49,975 nt of DNA from Undibacterium umbellatum. Lineage in GTDB: Bacteria; Pseudomonadota; Gammaproteobacteria; Burkholderiales; Burkholderiaceae_D. Positions 32,286-41,839 of the stretch are shown in pieces (position 1 is the stretch's first letter; the number at the start of each line of letters is the position of its first letter). Under the pieces are notes generated by a model that was not told where the DNA came from, did not search any database, and saw nothing but the letters and a program-made list of their open reading frames with translations. The translations under genes and the position numbers were made by a program. The stretch covers positions 1 to 49,975 of the forward strand of contig NZ_JACOFX010000026.1 of NCBI RefSeq assembly GCF_014284125.1. Direction: 5' to 3'.

Positions 32286-34439
32286 ATGAATCAAAATACA
32301 AGCACAAAAAGTATCAAAGGCGGTATCAGGGGCGCATTACAAAGAGCATTTCTTTGTAGTGTGGCTGGCATGACGATGGTGGCGGCGAGTACGCCTGCAC
32401 TGGCCTTTAATCCGCGTGACACGTCGGTGCAGATGTTTCACTGGAAGTGGACCGATATCGCAAAAGAATGTACCAATTTCCTTGGTCCGCAAGGCTATGG
32501 TGGCGTGCAGATATCACCACCCAGTTCAGCCAATCGTGGCAGTAACTGGTGGGATATCTACCAGCCTGTCGATTACACCAATCTGACCAGCAAGATGGGC
32601 ACAGGTGTTGAACTGCAAGCCATGATCAATACCTGCCACGCAGCCGGTGTGCGTGTGTATGCGGATATCGTCGTCAATCACCTGGCAGCGGGCAGTGGTA
32701 CTTCTACCGCAGGTGCAAACTGGGTGGCGGGCAGCAGTTACCCGCGTTTCAGTGCCGCTGATTTTCATCCGGCCTGCGATATCCAGGGCAGTGATTACAG
32801 CAATAACCGCAATGCCGTCACCCAGTGCCGACTGGTAGGCCTGCCTGATCTGGATACGGGGGCCAGCTATGTGCAGGGCCAGATCAGGAATTATTTGACC
32901 AGCCTGATAGGCATGGGCATAGATGGCTTCCGCTTTGATGCAGCCAAACATATACGCCAGAGTGATTTGCAAACCATCGTGAATGGCGTGACACATACCA
33001 CCACTTCTGGCGAGCCTTTATGGATCACCCAGGAAATCATTACTGATGGCACGGTAGATCGCAATTCTTACCTGAGTATAGGCACCATCAATGAATTCAA
33101 GTATCCAACGGCGATGAAAGAAACTTTCCGCAACCTGAATGGCGCCAGCATTTCACAAATACGCAGCATCATGGGCACGCCTGGCAACTGGGGCGGAACC
33201 TGGGGCTTCTTTACTGACAGCAGCAAGGCCACCGTGTTTGTGAATAACTGGGATACAGAGCGCAATGGCGATTCCATGAATGCCAGCAACCGCAGTGGTG
33301 CCGCCAATGACACGCAAGGCAGCAAACGCTATGACCTGGCGAATATCTTCATGCTGGCCTGGCCTTATGGTGAGGCGCAAGTGCATTCCGGTTTTATCTT
33401 CACGGACACCAATGCCGACGCACCAGCCGCCAGCCCCTTTGATGCGAATGGCAATCCACTGATCAACCAGCAATGGGATTTCATCCATCGCTGGGCTGAC
33501 ATCGCCAATATGGTGGCTTTTCGTGCGGTGACATCGGGCCAGGGTGTCGACAACTTTATTAGCGGTAGCGCTAATCAGATTGCCTTTAACCGTGGCAGCA
33601 AAGGCTTTGTCGCCATCAATAATGAGTTCAGCGCATGGAGCCAGAGCTTCCAGACCTTGCTGCCTGCGGGCACTTACTGCAATGTCGTGCATGGTCTGGC
33701 CAATGCGGGCAAGACTGCTTGTGCGGCCGATTCGGTGGTGGTCGCTGCAAACGGCATGGCGACTCTCAGCATACCCGCGAATGGCGGCAGCACCGTACCC
33801 GCAGTGGCTTTGCACATCAACCAGAAACTCGGTGGCCCATCGAATGACACTACCGCACCATCTGTTCCGGGCGGGTTGACAGCAAATGCTGCCAGCAGTA
33901 GCAGCATCAACCTGAGCTGGAGTGCAGCAACAGACAATGCTGGTGGCAGCGGCATGAAGGGCTACAACATTGCACGCAATGGTGGCAGCCCAGTATTCAG
34001 CACCAGTACCAGTTTTGTTGACAGCGGCTTGTCACCATCCACCACGTATAGCTATATCGTTGCGGCAGTCGATAATGCCAATAATGTGTCAGCCAACAGC
34101 ATTGCGGCCAGTGCGAAAACGCTGGCAGGTGCTTGTCAGGTACAGGTGAATTTCCAAGTGACCAATAACATGACCGTGGTGGGGCAAGATGTGTATCTCA
34201 CCGGCAGCGGGGCAGAACTGGGTAACTGGAATACTGCAACGGCCACCAAATTGTCAGGTAGCCTATGGCCTCTGTGGACGGTGTCGCGCAATCTGAATGC
34301 CAGCACCACTTATGAATACAAGTACATTACCCAGGGCATTAAACCCCTGGCTTGGGAAGTGGGGGCAAATCGTGTGATTAATGTACCTGCCTGTGGCAGT
34401 GCACCGGTATCCATACCGGCCAGCACTTTTCGTCAGTAA
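32286..34439 (+). CDS. Secreted alpha-amylase (GH13) with Fn3 and CBM20 domains
   Basis: 717 aa with a signal peptide (ends TPALAFN, ~residue 40). The GH13 barrel (about 45-430) has region I 'VYADIVVNHLAAG', region II 'GFRFDAAKHIRQ' with the nucleophile Asp (~217), region III 'LWITQEIITDG' with the acid/base Glu, and region IV 'VNNWDTERNGD', where the usual FVDNHD is NNWD but the transition-state Asp remains. A fibronectin type III domain (about 518-612) links to a C-terminal starch-binding CBM20 (about 618-717, 'NMTVVGQDVYLTGSGAELGN'). It hydrolyses alpha-1,4-glucan outside the cell. Stands alone; no maltose genes nearby. Confidence 0.95.
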   Translation: MNQNTSTKSIKGGIRGALQRAFLCSVAGMTMVAASTPALAFNPRDTSVQMFHWKWTDIAKECTNFLGPQGYGGVQISPPSSANRGSNWWDIYQPVDYTNLTSKMGTGVELQAMINTCHAAGVRVYADIVVNHLAAGSGTSTAGANWVAGSSYPRFSAADFHPACDIQGSDYSNNRNAVTQCRLVGLPDLDTGASYVQGQIRNYLTSLIGMGIDGFRFDAAKHIRQSDLQTIVNGVTHTTTSGEPLWITQEIITDGTVDRNSYLSIGTINEFKYPTAMKETFRNLNGASISQIRSIMGTPGNWGGTWGFFTDSSKATVFVNNWDTERNGDSMNASNRSGAANDTQGSKRYDLANIFMLAWPYGEAQVHSGFIFTDTNADAPAASPFDANGNPLINQQWDFIHRWADIANMVAFRAVTSGQGVDNFISGSANQIAFNRGSKGFVAINNEFSAWSQSFQTLLPAGTYCNVVHGLANAGKTACAADSVVVAANGMATLSIPANGGSTVPAVALHINQKLGGPSNDTTAPSVPGGLTANAASSSSINLSWSAATDNAGGSGMKGYNIARNGGSPVFSTSTSFVDSGLSPSTTYSYIVAAVDNANNVSANSIAASAKTLAGACQVQVNFQVTNNMTVVGQDVYLTGSGAELGNWNTATATKLSGSLWPLWTVSRNLNASTTYEYKYITQGIKPLAWEVGANRVINVPACGSAPVSIPASTFRQ

Positions 34440-34497
34440 GCTATTTCAGATAGCAATATCGTCCGGCAGGACAGAACATAGACCAAGGTGAATGTGA

Positions 34498-34527
34498 GGA
34501 TCAATGACAAATTTTTGTCATTGATCC
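34498..34527. terminator. Hairpin between convergent amylase and anti-sigma-like genes
   Basis: GGATCAATGACAA (34498-34510) pairs with TTGTCATTGATCC (34515-34527) around an ATTT loop. It overlaps the last codons of the leftward gene (stop 34518-34520). T-runs are weak (TTATATTTTTG on the plus side), so it may stop amylase transcription. Confidence 0.55.
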
Positions 34528-35687
34528 TTATATTTTTGCAATGCGTCTATCTGCTTTTGCAGGGATTGGTCAACGGTGAATGCCGGATAGATAACACGGA
34601 ATTTGCGCCACTCGTCCAGCGCCTCCTTGTTACGGTGGTTCTTCAAGAGTTGCTCGATTTTCTGCAACCAGTCATAGGCGCCAGGATGCGGTTCCGGTGC
34701 CAGGGCTGCGGACAGCGGTGGCGCAGCTGCCACAGGCGGTGCTGCCATGACAATGCGTGGTGCTGGCTGTGCGGCAGGGAATGGTGCTGCCGCAGGCATG
34801 TCAGCTTTTTTATCTGTCGATGCTGTTTCACTGGATTTTGCCAGCATGCCTGCGGCCTCTGCTTTGGCATGGCTGGCATTCGCAGTGAGTGCCCGCATTT
34901 TTGCATTACTGGCGTAGTGGTTTTCTGCGGCTTCTTTTTCTTCAGCGCCCGCGACATTGCTGTTTGTTTGCAAAGGGGCGGCTGAAGACACTTCTTGTCT
35001 GCGTATCGCTGAGCCTGTGATCGTCACCTTCGTGGGTTCCGGTGCTGCCGCCAATATGGTTGGCGGCGGTGGCGTTGGCTCGGCCTGTCGTTCAGCCAGT
35101 TTGTATTCACTGCGTGGATTGGCGACGCTGGCACGTTTGGAGTCGTCGGCTTTCCTGCTTTCTTTGGTCTTACTGGTTTCCATAGCTGGCGGCATAGCAT
35201 TGTCCATGCTCGCCGCTGCCGGCGGTGAAAGCTCGGTGGCGACCTTAGCCTGCTTCGCCAAATCTGCCTGAGCTAGTTGCGGTAATGCTGAATTGATCTT
35301 TTCTTGTGGCACATGCGCATTTGGAGCAGCCACAGTCACAGGGTCTGTCGGGAAAGTTTCCTGGTTCTGCTGCATGACCACGGGTATGGCAAACAGTACG
35401 CTGGCAGCCAGACTCAGTGGCAGCTTCCAGCGCCATAAAAATGATGGCGGATTGCCGCTGCCTTCAGGGCCGATGACATCATTGGCTGCTGGCGACGCGA
35501 TTTCTGACTTAGTCGTTGTTACTAATGCGGCTGCAAGAGCACGTTCGGCCTGCGCGATGATAGCCGCATCCAGCTCTGCCGTCGGTTGTGCTTGCTGCAA
35601 ATCTTGCAGCAGGCTGGCGAGTTCGCCCTTACCTTGCAGGAAATCCTCAAATTCAGCTTCGTGCATGTCGTCGTTCCTGGATGTCAT
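34518..35687 (-). CDS. Single-pass membrane anti-sigma-factor-like protein
   Basis: 389 aa. An acidic cytoplasmic N-terminus (1-~80, 'DMHEAEFEDFLQGKGELASL') precedes one membrane helix (~84-107, 'LPLSLAASVLFAIPVVM'), then a long Ala/Pro-rich periplasmic part, and a C-terminal helical segment (~345-389, 'YDWLQKIEQLLKNHRNKEAL'). Its gene overlaps the sigma factor gene by 4 bases, the usual arrangement for sigma/anti-sigma pairs. At ~220-232 it has VTITGSAIRRQEV, like the plug start of TonB-dependent receptors and the similar motif in the alpha-2-macroglobulin encoded upstream. No zinc (ZAS) motif is seen. The anti-sigma role is inferred from position and topology. Confidence 0.75.
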   Translation of the reverse strand: MTSRNDDMHEAEFEDFLQGKGELASLLQDLQQAQPTAELDAAIIAQAERALAAALVTTTKSEIASPAANDVIGPEGSGNPPSFLWRWKLPLSLAASVLFAIPVVMQQNQETFPTDPVTVAAPNAHVPQEKINSALPQLAQADLAKQAKVATELSPPAAASMDNAMPPAMETSKTKESRKADDSKRASVANPRSEYKLAERQAEPTPPPPTILAAAPEPTKVTITGSAIRRQEVSSAAPLQTNSNVAGAEEKEAAENHYASNAKMRALTANASHAKAEAAGMLAKSSETASTDKKADMPAAAPFPAAQPAPRIVMAAPPVAAAPPLSAALAPEPHPGAYDWLQKIEQLLKNHRNKEALDEWRKFRVIYPAFTVDQSLQKQIDALQKYKDQ

Positions 35688-36271
35688 GCTGGCTCCCCTT
35701 GTGTCTGGGTATGCAATTCGGCACGCAATTTTTGCATGGCATAACGTAATCTGCTTTTGACGGTCTCCGTTGATACGGCGGTAATGGTGGCAATTTCTTC
35801 CAGACTCAGGCCATTGAATTGCTGCAAGACCAGCGCTTCTTTCTGTTCGCTGGGCAGGTTCCTGATGGCTTCATGCAGACGCTCGGTCTGCTGTTTTTTT
35901 TCCAGCCGGGTTTCTGGTGACCTGGTCAGCGGTGTCGATTCTTGCGTGCTTTCCAGTGTATGTTCATATTGATCCGGGTCACTGTCGAGCAGGCTTTCCC
36001 TCTGACGCAATATGTCGATCAGGCGGTTGCGGGCAATCTGGTACAAGTAGGTCTTGAAGCTGGCAAGCGCGGTGTATTGCGACCTGGCCGCATGCAGTGC
36101 AGCCCAGCTGTCCTGCACAATCTCATCCACCCATTCCTGACGCGGTGAACGCCAGTCTATAAAGCGATACAAACCCAGGCGATGGCGCTGGTACAACTCT
36201 TTGAAGGCGAGCAGGTCGCCATCGCAATAGAGCAGCATCAAGGCCTCGTCTGTCTGGGGTTCGGTCATCAT
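35684..36271 (-). CDS. ECF-like sigma-70 family RNA polymerase sigma factor
   Basis: 195 aa from ATG 36271 (a second ATG follows at 36268; a GTG at 36457 would add 62 residues lacking sigma character). Region 2: 'LLAFKELYQRHRLGLYRFID' and 'FKTYLYQIARNRLIDILRQ'; region 4: 'LPSEQKEALVLQQFNGLSLE' and 'TAVSTETVKSRLRYAMQKLR'. It directs RNA polymerase to a dedicated set of promoters, probably its own operon and the alpha-2-macroglobulin genes, when released by the anti-sigma protein encoded with a 4-base overlap downstream. The stimulus is unknown, but its neighbours suggest envelope stress. Confidence 0.9.
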   Translation of the reverse strand: MMTEPQTDEALMLLYCDGDLLAFKELYQRHRLGLYRFIDWRSPRQEWVDEIVQDSWAALHAARSQYTALASFKTYLYQIARNRLIDILRQRESLLDSDPDQYEHTLESTQESTPLTRSPETRLEKKQQTERLHEAIRNLPSEQKEALVLQQFNGLSLEEIATITAVSTETVKSRLRYAMQKLRAELHTQTQGEPA

Positions 36272-36360
36272 GGCTGCTAGTTTAACGGAAAATTCCGTCT
36301 CACCAGCATAATTTCCATGTGCCGTTAAGGTGAAACTGTAGCGCAAGCAAGCAGCTTTCA

Positions 36361-36398
36361 GCGTTTTTCTGGCAATCATTAACTTGCCAGAAAAACGC
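36361..36398. terminator. 15-bp inverted repeat between alpha-2-macroglobulin and sigma genes
   Basis: GCGTTTTTCTGGCAA (36361-36375) and TTGCCAGAAAAACGC (36384-36398) form a perfect 15-bp stem with an 8-base loop, just after the alpha-2-macroglobulin stop (36421) and 90 bases before the sigma start. The T-tract is inside the stem, so it may be a terminator or attenuator with partial readthrough. Confidence 0.65.
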
Positions 36399-36420
36399 CA
36401 AGGCCGGGCTTTACCTTGTA

Positions 36421-39400
36421 TTAGGGCGCGATGCGTATTGCCAGCGGAGTTGTCCACGTCTTGTCAGTATCGTTATAGTACAGATAGGCAGAAGAGGCAG
36501 GCCCGGTATAACTGCCCGGCACCGTCGCCACAAGGTCCACCGCCAGTTTTTTCACTTCGCCTGGCTTCATGTCACGGAAATACAGTATCACTTCACGGGC
36601 TCGGGTTTCATAGAAATCGATCTGGCCTTTTTCACGCATTTCTTTCAACTGCCAGTTCTGGAAAGTCAGGCCACCGGGTAAGCCCAGACGTACCAGACTC
36701 ATGGGCTGGCCGATTTGCGTCTTGTTGCTGATTACTGCATCCAGCCTGACAGTTTCACCCATTTTCAGATCCGCTTTCGCCAGCCTGGTGTTCAGGTTGA
36801 TGACGGCAGTATTGGATGAAGCCGGTTCGTTACTACGGTATTCAATTGCCATGGAGTAGGGCAGGGCAGATCCATTGCCAGTTTTGAGGGTGATGCTATG
36901 TTTGCCAGGTGTCAGCAGGTTCTCAAAACCATTGAACAACAAGGGCTCACGTTTGCCTGCCTCATAGCTTTTCTCGCTGACCACGACACCATCAACAAGC
37001 AAGCTGACTTTACCTGCAGTGGGTGCAACTTTGGTCGCCTCATCAAAGGCGATCATTGCCTTCAGGGCCAGCACAGTGGCCTGTGTTGCACCCCATTGAC
37101 CATAGCCGCTGCGGTTTGCCTGTAACCAGGTGATGCCTTTGCGAGCCTGTTCAAGGTGGCCATCTGCTTTCAACATGGCCAGCACCGCCAGCGAGGTGGT
37201 TTCAATATGCAGATTGCTGCCGCCACTGCGGGTGATGGAGTGATTCGCGTTAGTCCACGAACCATTGGCATTTTGCATGCCCGCCAGTTTATCGACTGCG
37301 GCACGCCGGGCTTTTTCTGAGACCGCCGTTTTTGCAGAAGGTGCCAACATGGTGCCGCTTGCCAATGCCAGTTGATAGGCGTCTTGCGTGGTTTCTGCCA
37401 GCTTGACGGATTTGTCTATTTCCTTGTCCAGCCCGCTTTCACCAGCGCTGACCAAGGCCCAGGTAATATAGGCATCAGTCACTTCTGGTGCTGCACGGCC
37501 AAAACTGTCGAGCGCCTTGGCATCACGTTGGTAACCACCATTGCCATCACGTCTGGTTTTAAGCCAGCTTGCAGTACGCGTCAGCATGGCGCTGTCGACA
37601 GAGCCGTAGATATTTTTCATATCGGCAAATTCCAGCAAGCCATAGGCAGTCAGTGCTTCATGGCCGGGGTCTCCACCAAACCATTCGTAACCTTTTTTCG
37701 GTGATTCAAAACCAGCCAGTTTTTTGTAGCCGCTATCGAGCAATTTGTTGGTGCGTTCCAGCAAGGCGCTGTCTGCAACATCATGTTGCTTGAGGTATTG
37801 CATGATCATCACGTTAGGGTAATTGGTTGATGAGGTTTGCTCAAAACAGCCAGAGGGTTCGCGCAACATGCCTTCCAGGCCAGATACCATGGTAGCGAGT
37901 GGCGAGGTATATACCTTGATGAATGTCTGTACGCTGCCCTTGTTGGCTTTGCTGAGATCGATGTCATGCGTGACCTGTCCCTTGATTTGTCCTGACTTCT
38001 CCAGCAATTGCGGAAAGCCAGGGGCGACCACTGGTATGCTGCGCAAGACTTCATCTTTCAAACCCGATGCAGTCGCTGACAACTGCACCTGAGACAAACC
38101 CTGTGTGCCCGTGACTTCAAGCGGGATGAACATGCTCTTGCGCTGGCCAGCAGCGATAGCACCCACTTTGTTATTACTGTCACTGGCTTTCAGGAGTTTG
38201 CCAAAATTGCTGTTGAGCGTGACATTGACAGCCTGTTCGCTTTCATTGCTCAAGGTGACAGGAATCAGCGGCTTGTCACCTGCCGATATCTCCAGTGGCA
38301 GCTTGGCTGACAAAGAAAATGGCAAGGAAGATTTCAGCACGTTTTCACTATGCCCGGCCTGCCCGCCACCGACACCTTCCGCGGTGACGCGGAAGGAAGT
38401 GACCGCATCCGACAAGGCCAGCTTCAAAGTGGCCTTGCCATTTTTGTCGGTTTTTACTGACGGCGCCCAAAGCACGGTGTCGCGGTAGTCATCACGCGGG
38501 CCTGCATAGTCAGGCGTATATGCCGGAACCGGGAACACCCGTACTGCTGCCAAGGCTGCTGCTATCTCTGCTGGTGGCAGCGCTAATTTCGCTTCTGCCC
38601 GGGCAAAGTCTTTGTCAGCCTTGGGTGTTTCTGGAAAATATCTTGCTTCCATCTCTGCAGGTGGAGCGGCCACGATACGGCCTGCTGCAAATCCTTCTTT
38701 CATTTTTGCCATTGCAGGTTTTTGCGGTGCTGCTGGTGCTTCAGCGGCCGCCAGTTTTTTTAGCTCTGGTGCTGCTGCAACTACGGGAGCAGGCGCAGGC
38801 ACGGGGGCTGCCATTGGTGCCGCCATTGGTGCCGGAACCGCTGCAGCTTTCATCAAAGGCGCAATATAGACAGGCGCTGCCGCATTCATCTCTTGCCGTC
38901 TGATATGGTTGCCGGTGACGGTGACCTTCTGTACCGGTGCGAGCACCTGCACCCAGTCAAAGCGTCTGTAGCCACGCGTGCCCATCAGCATATCCAGTGC
39001 CAGGGCGCTTTTGTCCTCACCCAGGTCGGTATAAAAATTGGGTTCTTCTATCTTGCCGGGCAATTCACTTTCCAGCATAAGACGCGACAGCATATTAGCA
39101 CTCTTGTCATCGGCAAACGAGAGTACAGTGTCATCGACAACAGACAGCGCCAGTTCTGCTGGCACAGCTTTGCCGCTGGCATCTCTGGTGCTGATGCTCA
39201 GGGCGACTTCGCCGCGCGGCACATAGGTCTTCTTGTCTTGTTCTACCTTGATCTCAAGCCGGTTGCGGCGATTGCGGAACACCAGACGCTCTGCCAGCGG
39301 GTCCAGGTTCTGGCTAAACAGCGTTACACGGGCGATGCCTGCAGTTGAAGTCGTGACAGGGTCTTTGGCTTGCAAATACATGACTGCCGGTTTGGCTGGG

Positions 39401-40746
39401 CCAGCCTCCATAGTGCCTGCATCAAATAATTTATCGCGCACGGTGGCAGCCACCACGATTTTTTGCGTGGTGCTGCATTGCACGGCAACACGCAAGGCTT
39501 TTTCCTGCCCATCCAGATCATCATAGCTGCGCATGACACAGCCTGTTTCTTCTGCCAGCGGCAAAGCATAGTGCTCAGTGACGCTGCTGGGTTTGCTGAC
39601 TTCTGCGTGATAACTGCGACCTGTCGCCGGGGTGAATACCAAGCGGCCCAGACCATTTTTATAGGTACTGAATTTGGCAACGGTGTTACCCAGGTCATCA
39701 ACCAGTTTGCCCTCGGCATCTGCTGGTTTCCCTAATCTGGTTTTGGCTTCAAAATAGAGACGTGCAGGCAGACCCGCAACCATCTTGCCACCTTCAGGGA
39801 AGAAAGACAGCGCCAGCTTGTTTTGCAGGATGGGGATGGATTTTGAAATTGATTCAGTGACGCCGCCATCTTCCACCAGTATCGTCAACAAACCGTCACC
39901 AGTGCTGATGTTTTTCGGCAAATCAAATTTCACTAACGCCTCACCAGTGGCATCTGTGGTGACATTCACACGCGGCAATTCCACGCCATCGACAGTAGCC
40001 ACTGCGACCAGGCGCTTGCCAGATAGTATCTCGCCTGTGGGGCGTTTGACGGCAATCGTGGCGCTGACCTGTTCACCTGCACCATAGGATTTTTTCACAA
40101 ATTCCAGAGTTTTCTTTATGCGTGGCGCTTCAAAGGCAGACACGATGACGGCACGTTCCAATGTTTTTCCATCGCTGCTTGTTATACGTATCTTGTATTC
40201 ACCACCTTGCGCCTCAGGGGGCAATTCAAAATCATTGGCTGCGCCGCCCGCCTCGACACGCAAGCGCTTCTTGATCACACTCGCGCCCTTGGGGGAGATC
40301 AGTTCCGCCGTTGACTCATTAATCGCTGAACCCGCCAAATTACGGGCTTTCAAGTCCCAGCTTTTAAACCAGATCGTTTCACCGGGTTTATAGAGTGGCT
40401 TATCGACCTGTATGTAGAGATTGCGACTCTCATGCGTGTCAAAGTAGCTATTGATCAATGCTGGCAATTCTTCTGCGCGCACTTGCTTGATTCTGGCTGA
40501 TGCCGCCGGAGCAGGTTCAGCCGCAACTGGGCCCAGCACTGGTTTTTGCCCATCCTGAGATGCGATAGTATTATTCTTCTTGTTGCCAGCTTGCTTGGAA
40601 GATGTTGCATCCGACTGCGGGCTTACCATCACATCACCCGTGGCAGCGACGGTCTCTGCGACATCGCCAAACTGGCAGCCGCCCAACATCATCAGCAGCA
40701 AGGGGCACAAAATAGGTGCTTTAAAGTAGTGGCCAGATTTTTTCAT
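36421..40746 (-). CDS. Bacterial alpha-2-macroglobulin lipoprotein (thioester type)
   Basis: 1441 aa. The N-terminus is a lipoprotein signal (LLLMMLGGCQFGD, Cys ~24), so it is anchored in a membrane facing the periplasm. MG-type beta domains include 'LYIQVDKPLYKPGETIWFKS' (~115) and the bait-like region; the A2M core has 'DTVLWAPSVKTDKNGKATLK' and the thioester motif GCFEQTSS (~965), followed by the helical thioester domain ('GHEALTAYGLLEFADMK') and a receptor-binding-like end. These proteins trap invading proteases by reacting with them after bait cleavage. A ~90-residue Ala/Pro/Met-rich stretch (~605-700) begins with VTVTGNHIRRQEM, as in the anti-sigma-like protein. No PBP1C gene is adjacent, unlike the classic pairing. 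Confidence 0.93.
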   Translation of the reverse strand: MKKSGHYFKAPILCPLLLMMLGGCQFGDVAETVAATGDVMVSPQSDATSSKQAGNKKNNTIASQDGQKPVLGPVAAEPAPAASARIKQVRAEELPALINSYFDTHESRNLYIQVDKPLYKPGETIWFKSWDLKARNLAGSAINESTAELISPKGASVIKKRLRVEAGGAANDFELPPEAQGGEYKIRITSSDGKTLERAVIVSAFEAPRIKKTLEFVKKSYGAGEQVSATIAVKRPTGEILSGKRLVAVATVDGVELPRVNVTTDATGEALVKFDLPKNISTGDGLLTILVEDGGVTESISKSIPILQNKLALSFFPEGGKMVAGLPARLYFEAKTRLGKPADAEGKLVDDLGNTVAKFSTYKNGLGRLVFTPATGRSYHAEVSKPSSVTEHYALPLAEETGCVMRSYDDLDGQEKALRVAVQCSTTQKIVVAATVRDKLFDAGTMEAGPAKPAVMYLQAKDPVTTSTAGIARVTLFSQNLDPLAERLVFRNRRNRLEIKVEQDKKTYVPRGEVALSISTRDASGKAVPAELALSVVDDTVLSFADDKSANMLSRLMLESELPGKIEEPNFYTDLGEDKSALALDMLMGTRGYRRFDWVQVLAPVQKVTVTGNHIRRQEMNAAAPVYIAPLMKAAAVPAPMAAPMAAPVPAPAPVVAAAPELKKLAAAEAPAAPQKPAMAKMKEGFAAGRIVAAPPAEMEARYFPETPKADKDFARAEAKLALPPAEIAAALAAVRVFPVPAYTPDYAGPRDDYRDTVLWAPSVKTDKNGKATLKLALSDAVTSFRVTAEGVGGGQAGHSENVLKSSLPFSLSAKLPLEISAGDKPLIPVTLSNESEQAVNVTLNSNFGKLLKASDSNNKVGAIAAGQRKSMFIPLEVTGTQGLSQVQLSATASGLKDEVLRSIPVVAPGFPQLLEKSGQIKGQVTHDIDLSKANKGSVQTFIKVYTSPLATMVSGLEGMLREPSGCFEQTSSTNYPNVMIMQYLKQHDVADSALLERTNKLLDSGYKKLAGFESPKKGYEWFGGDPGHEALTAYGLLEFADMKNIYGSVDSAMLTRTASWLKTRRDGNGGYQRDAKALDSFGRAAPEVTDAYITWALVSAGESGLDKEIDKSVKLAETTQDAYQLALASGTMLAPSAKTAVSEKARRAAVDKLAGMQNANGSWTNANHSITRSGGSNLHIETTSLAVLAMLKADGHLEQARKGITWLQANRSGYGQWGATQATVLALKAMIAFDEATKVAPTAGKVSLLVDGVVVSEKSYEAGKREPLLFNGFENLLTPGKHSITLKTGNGSALPYSMAIEYRSNEPASSNTAVINLNTRLAKADLKMGETVRLDAVISNKTQIGQPMSLVRLGLPGGLTFQNWQLKEMREKGQIDFYETRAREVILYFRDMKPGEVKKLAVDLVATVPGSYTGPASSAYLYYNDTDKTWTTPLAIRIAP

Positions 40747-40850
40747 TATTGATAATTTCCTGTATTTTTAGTGTGAACGAGGGCCTGGGGAACCCCCATA
40801 GAGGTGCTGCATGACATCAGGTATTTGTCGTGCGCTACATTTGCCGCGCT

Positions 40851-41648
40851 TTAATTCGGGTCAGGTACGAAACCACCGGGGAAGGGATTGGCATCCTGAT
40901 GGCGGCCACGCGGGATAATGCCGCGTGCGACCAGATGGGCATAGGTGTCATACTGGATACTGATGATTTCTTCAGGCTGCGGGCTGGCACGGCGAAAATC
41001 GGTATTTTTGACGCTGCTGTCTATGCGTTCGCCATGGCCTGTACCTATCCTGGCATCCATGGATTTTTCTGCCAGATCAGACTTGCTCTTTGCCAGATTG
41101 CCCATCGTTTCAGCAGAAGGTGAGTTGGAGGCTACAGGTGCCGGGGCCGCAGCTTCGGCCCGGCGTGAATACAAGGGTTCTACAGGCACAGGCTCCTTAT
41201 ATTCCCTGAACAGGGCAACGCCAATGACACCAACATTGTCTGGCCTGCCCGTGCGTGCCGCATACGAATCAGGCAACTGGGTGAAATAGAACGCTGCCAC
41301 TTCATCCATGCTTTTGCGCCAACCCTTGACCTCTACTGGTTGCCTTCCTGCCAGCACATAGCCCGATTGCTGGGGCGATGCTGTGGCACCCGTCAGGACG
41401 TTGACACCATCGACAGACAAGACCGACAAAATACGCCCACCCGTCTTGTTGGTGATTTCTACCGCATAACGCTCACCAGGCTTGCCTGCCACATAACTAT
41501 TACCCTGATGACGCCATATAGGCAGCCTTTCCCCCGTGCTTTGACTGATGATGCTGACGCCAGCAAGCTGCCCCGCATTGGCCATCGTACTCATCGTGGC
41601 CATAGTTACCATTACCAGAGCAGTCAGTAAAGTTTTCCATTTGTTCAT
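40851..41648 (-). CDS. Secreted hypothetical protein upstream of the alpha-2-macroglobulin gene
   Basis: 265 aa from ATG 41648, chosen for the GGAGAAGAA just upstream and the signal peptide that follows (MNKWKTLLTALVMVTMATMS, cleavage near ANAG). Residues ~25-150 look like a beta-sandwich with 'YAVEITNKTGGRILSVLSVD' and 'GYVLAGRQPVEVKGWRKS', followed by a disordered Ala/Pro/Ser part. No named family is recognised. It is 104 bases upstream of the alpha-2-macroglobulin start on the same strand, so is probably in its operon and acts in the periplasm. Confidence 0.75.
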   Translation of the reverse strand: MNKWKTLLTALVMVTMATMSTMANAGQLAGVSIISQSTGERLPIWRHQGNSYVAGKPGERYAVEITNKTGGRILSVLSVDGVNVLTGATASPQQSGYVLAGRQPVEVKGWRKSMDEVAAFYFTQLPDSYAARTGRPDNVGVIGVALFREYKEPVPVEPLYSRRAEAAAPAPVASNSPSAETMGNLAKSKSDLAEKSMDARIGTGHGERIDSSVKNTDFRRASPQPEEIISIQYDTYAHLVARGIIPRGRHQDANPFPGGFVPDPN

Positions 41649-41839
41649 TTTCTTCTCCATAAAAACGAGGGTGATACTCATTAAACGGAGCAGCAAAACA
41701 AAAGGGGTTAAGATTTTTTAAAAATAATTGAATAGATTGCGGTGTAAGCGTCATCTAGTCTCACATTTTCAATTTTTAAGGATAATATCAAGCTATCGCG
41801 GTATAGCAACCAGCCGCAGCTTACATTTGAGGAATACCC

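Noticed and set aside
36272..36457. GTG start at 36457 for the sigma factor
   Set aside because: It would add 62 residues without sigma-factor character and would run through the 15-bp inverted repeat; ATG 36271 fits the family length.
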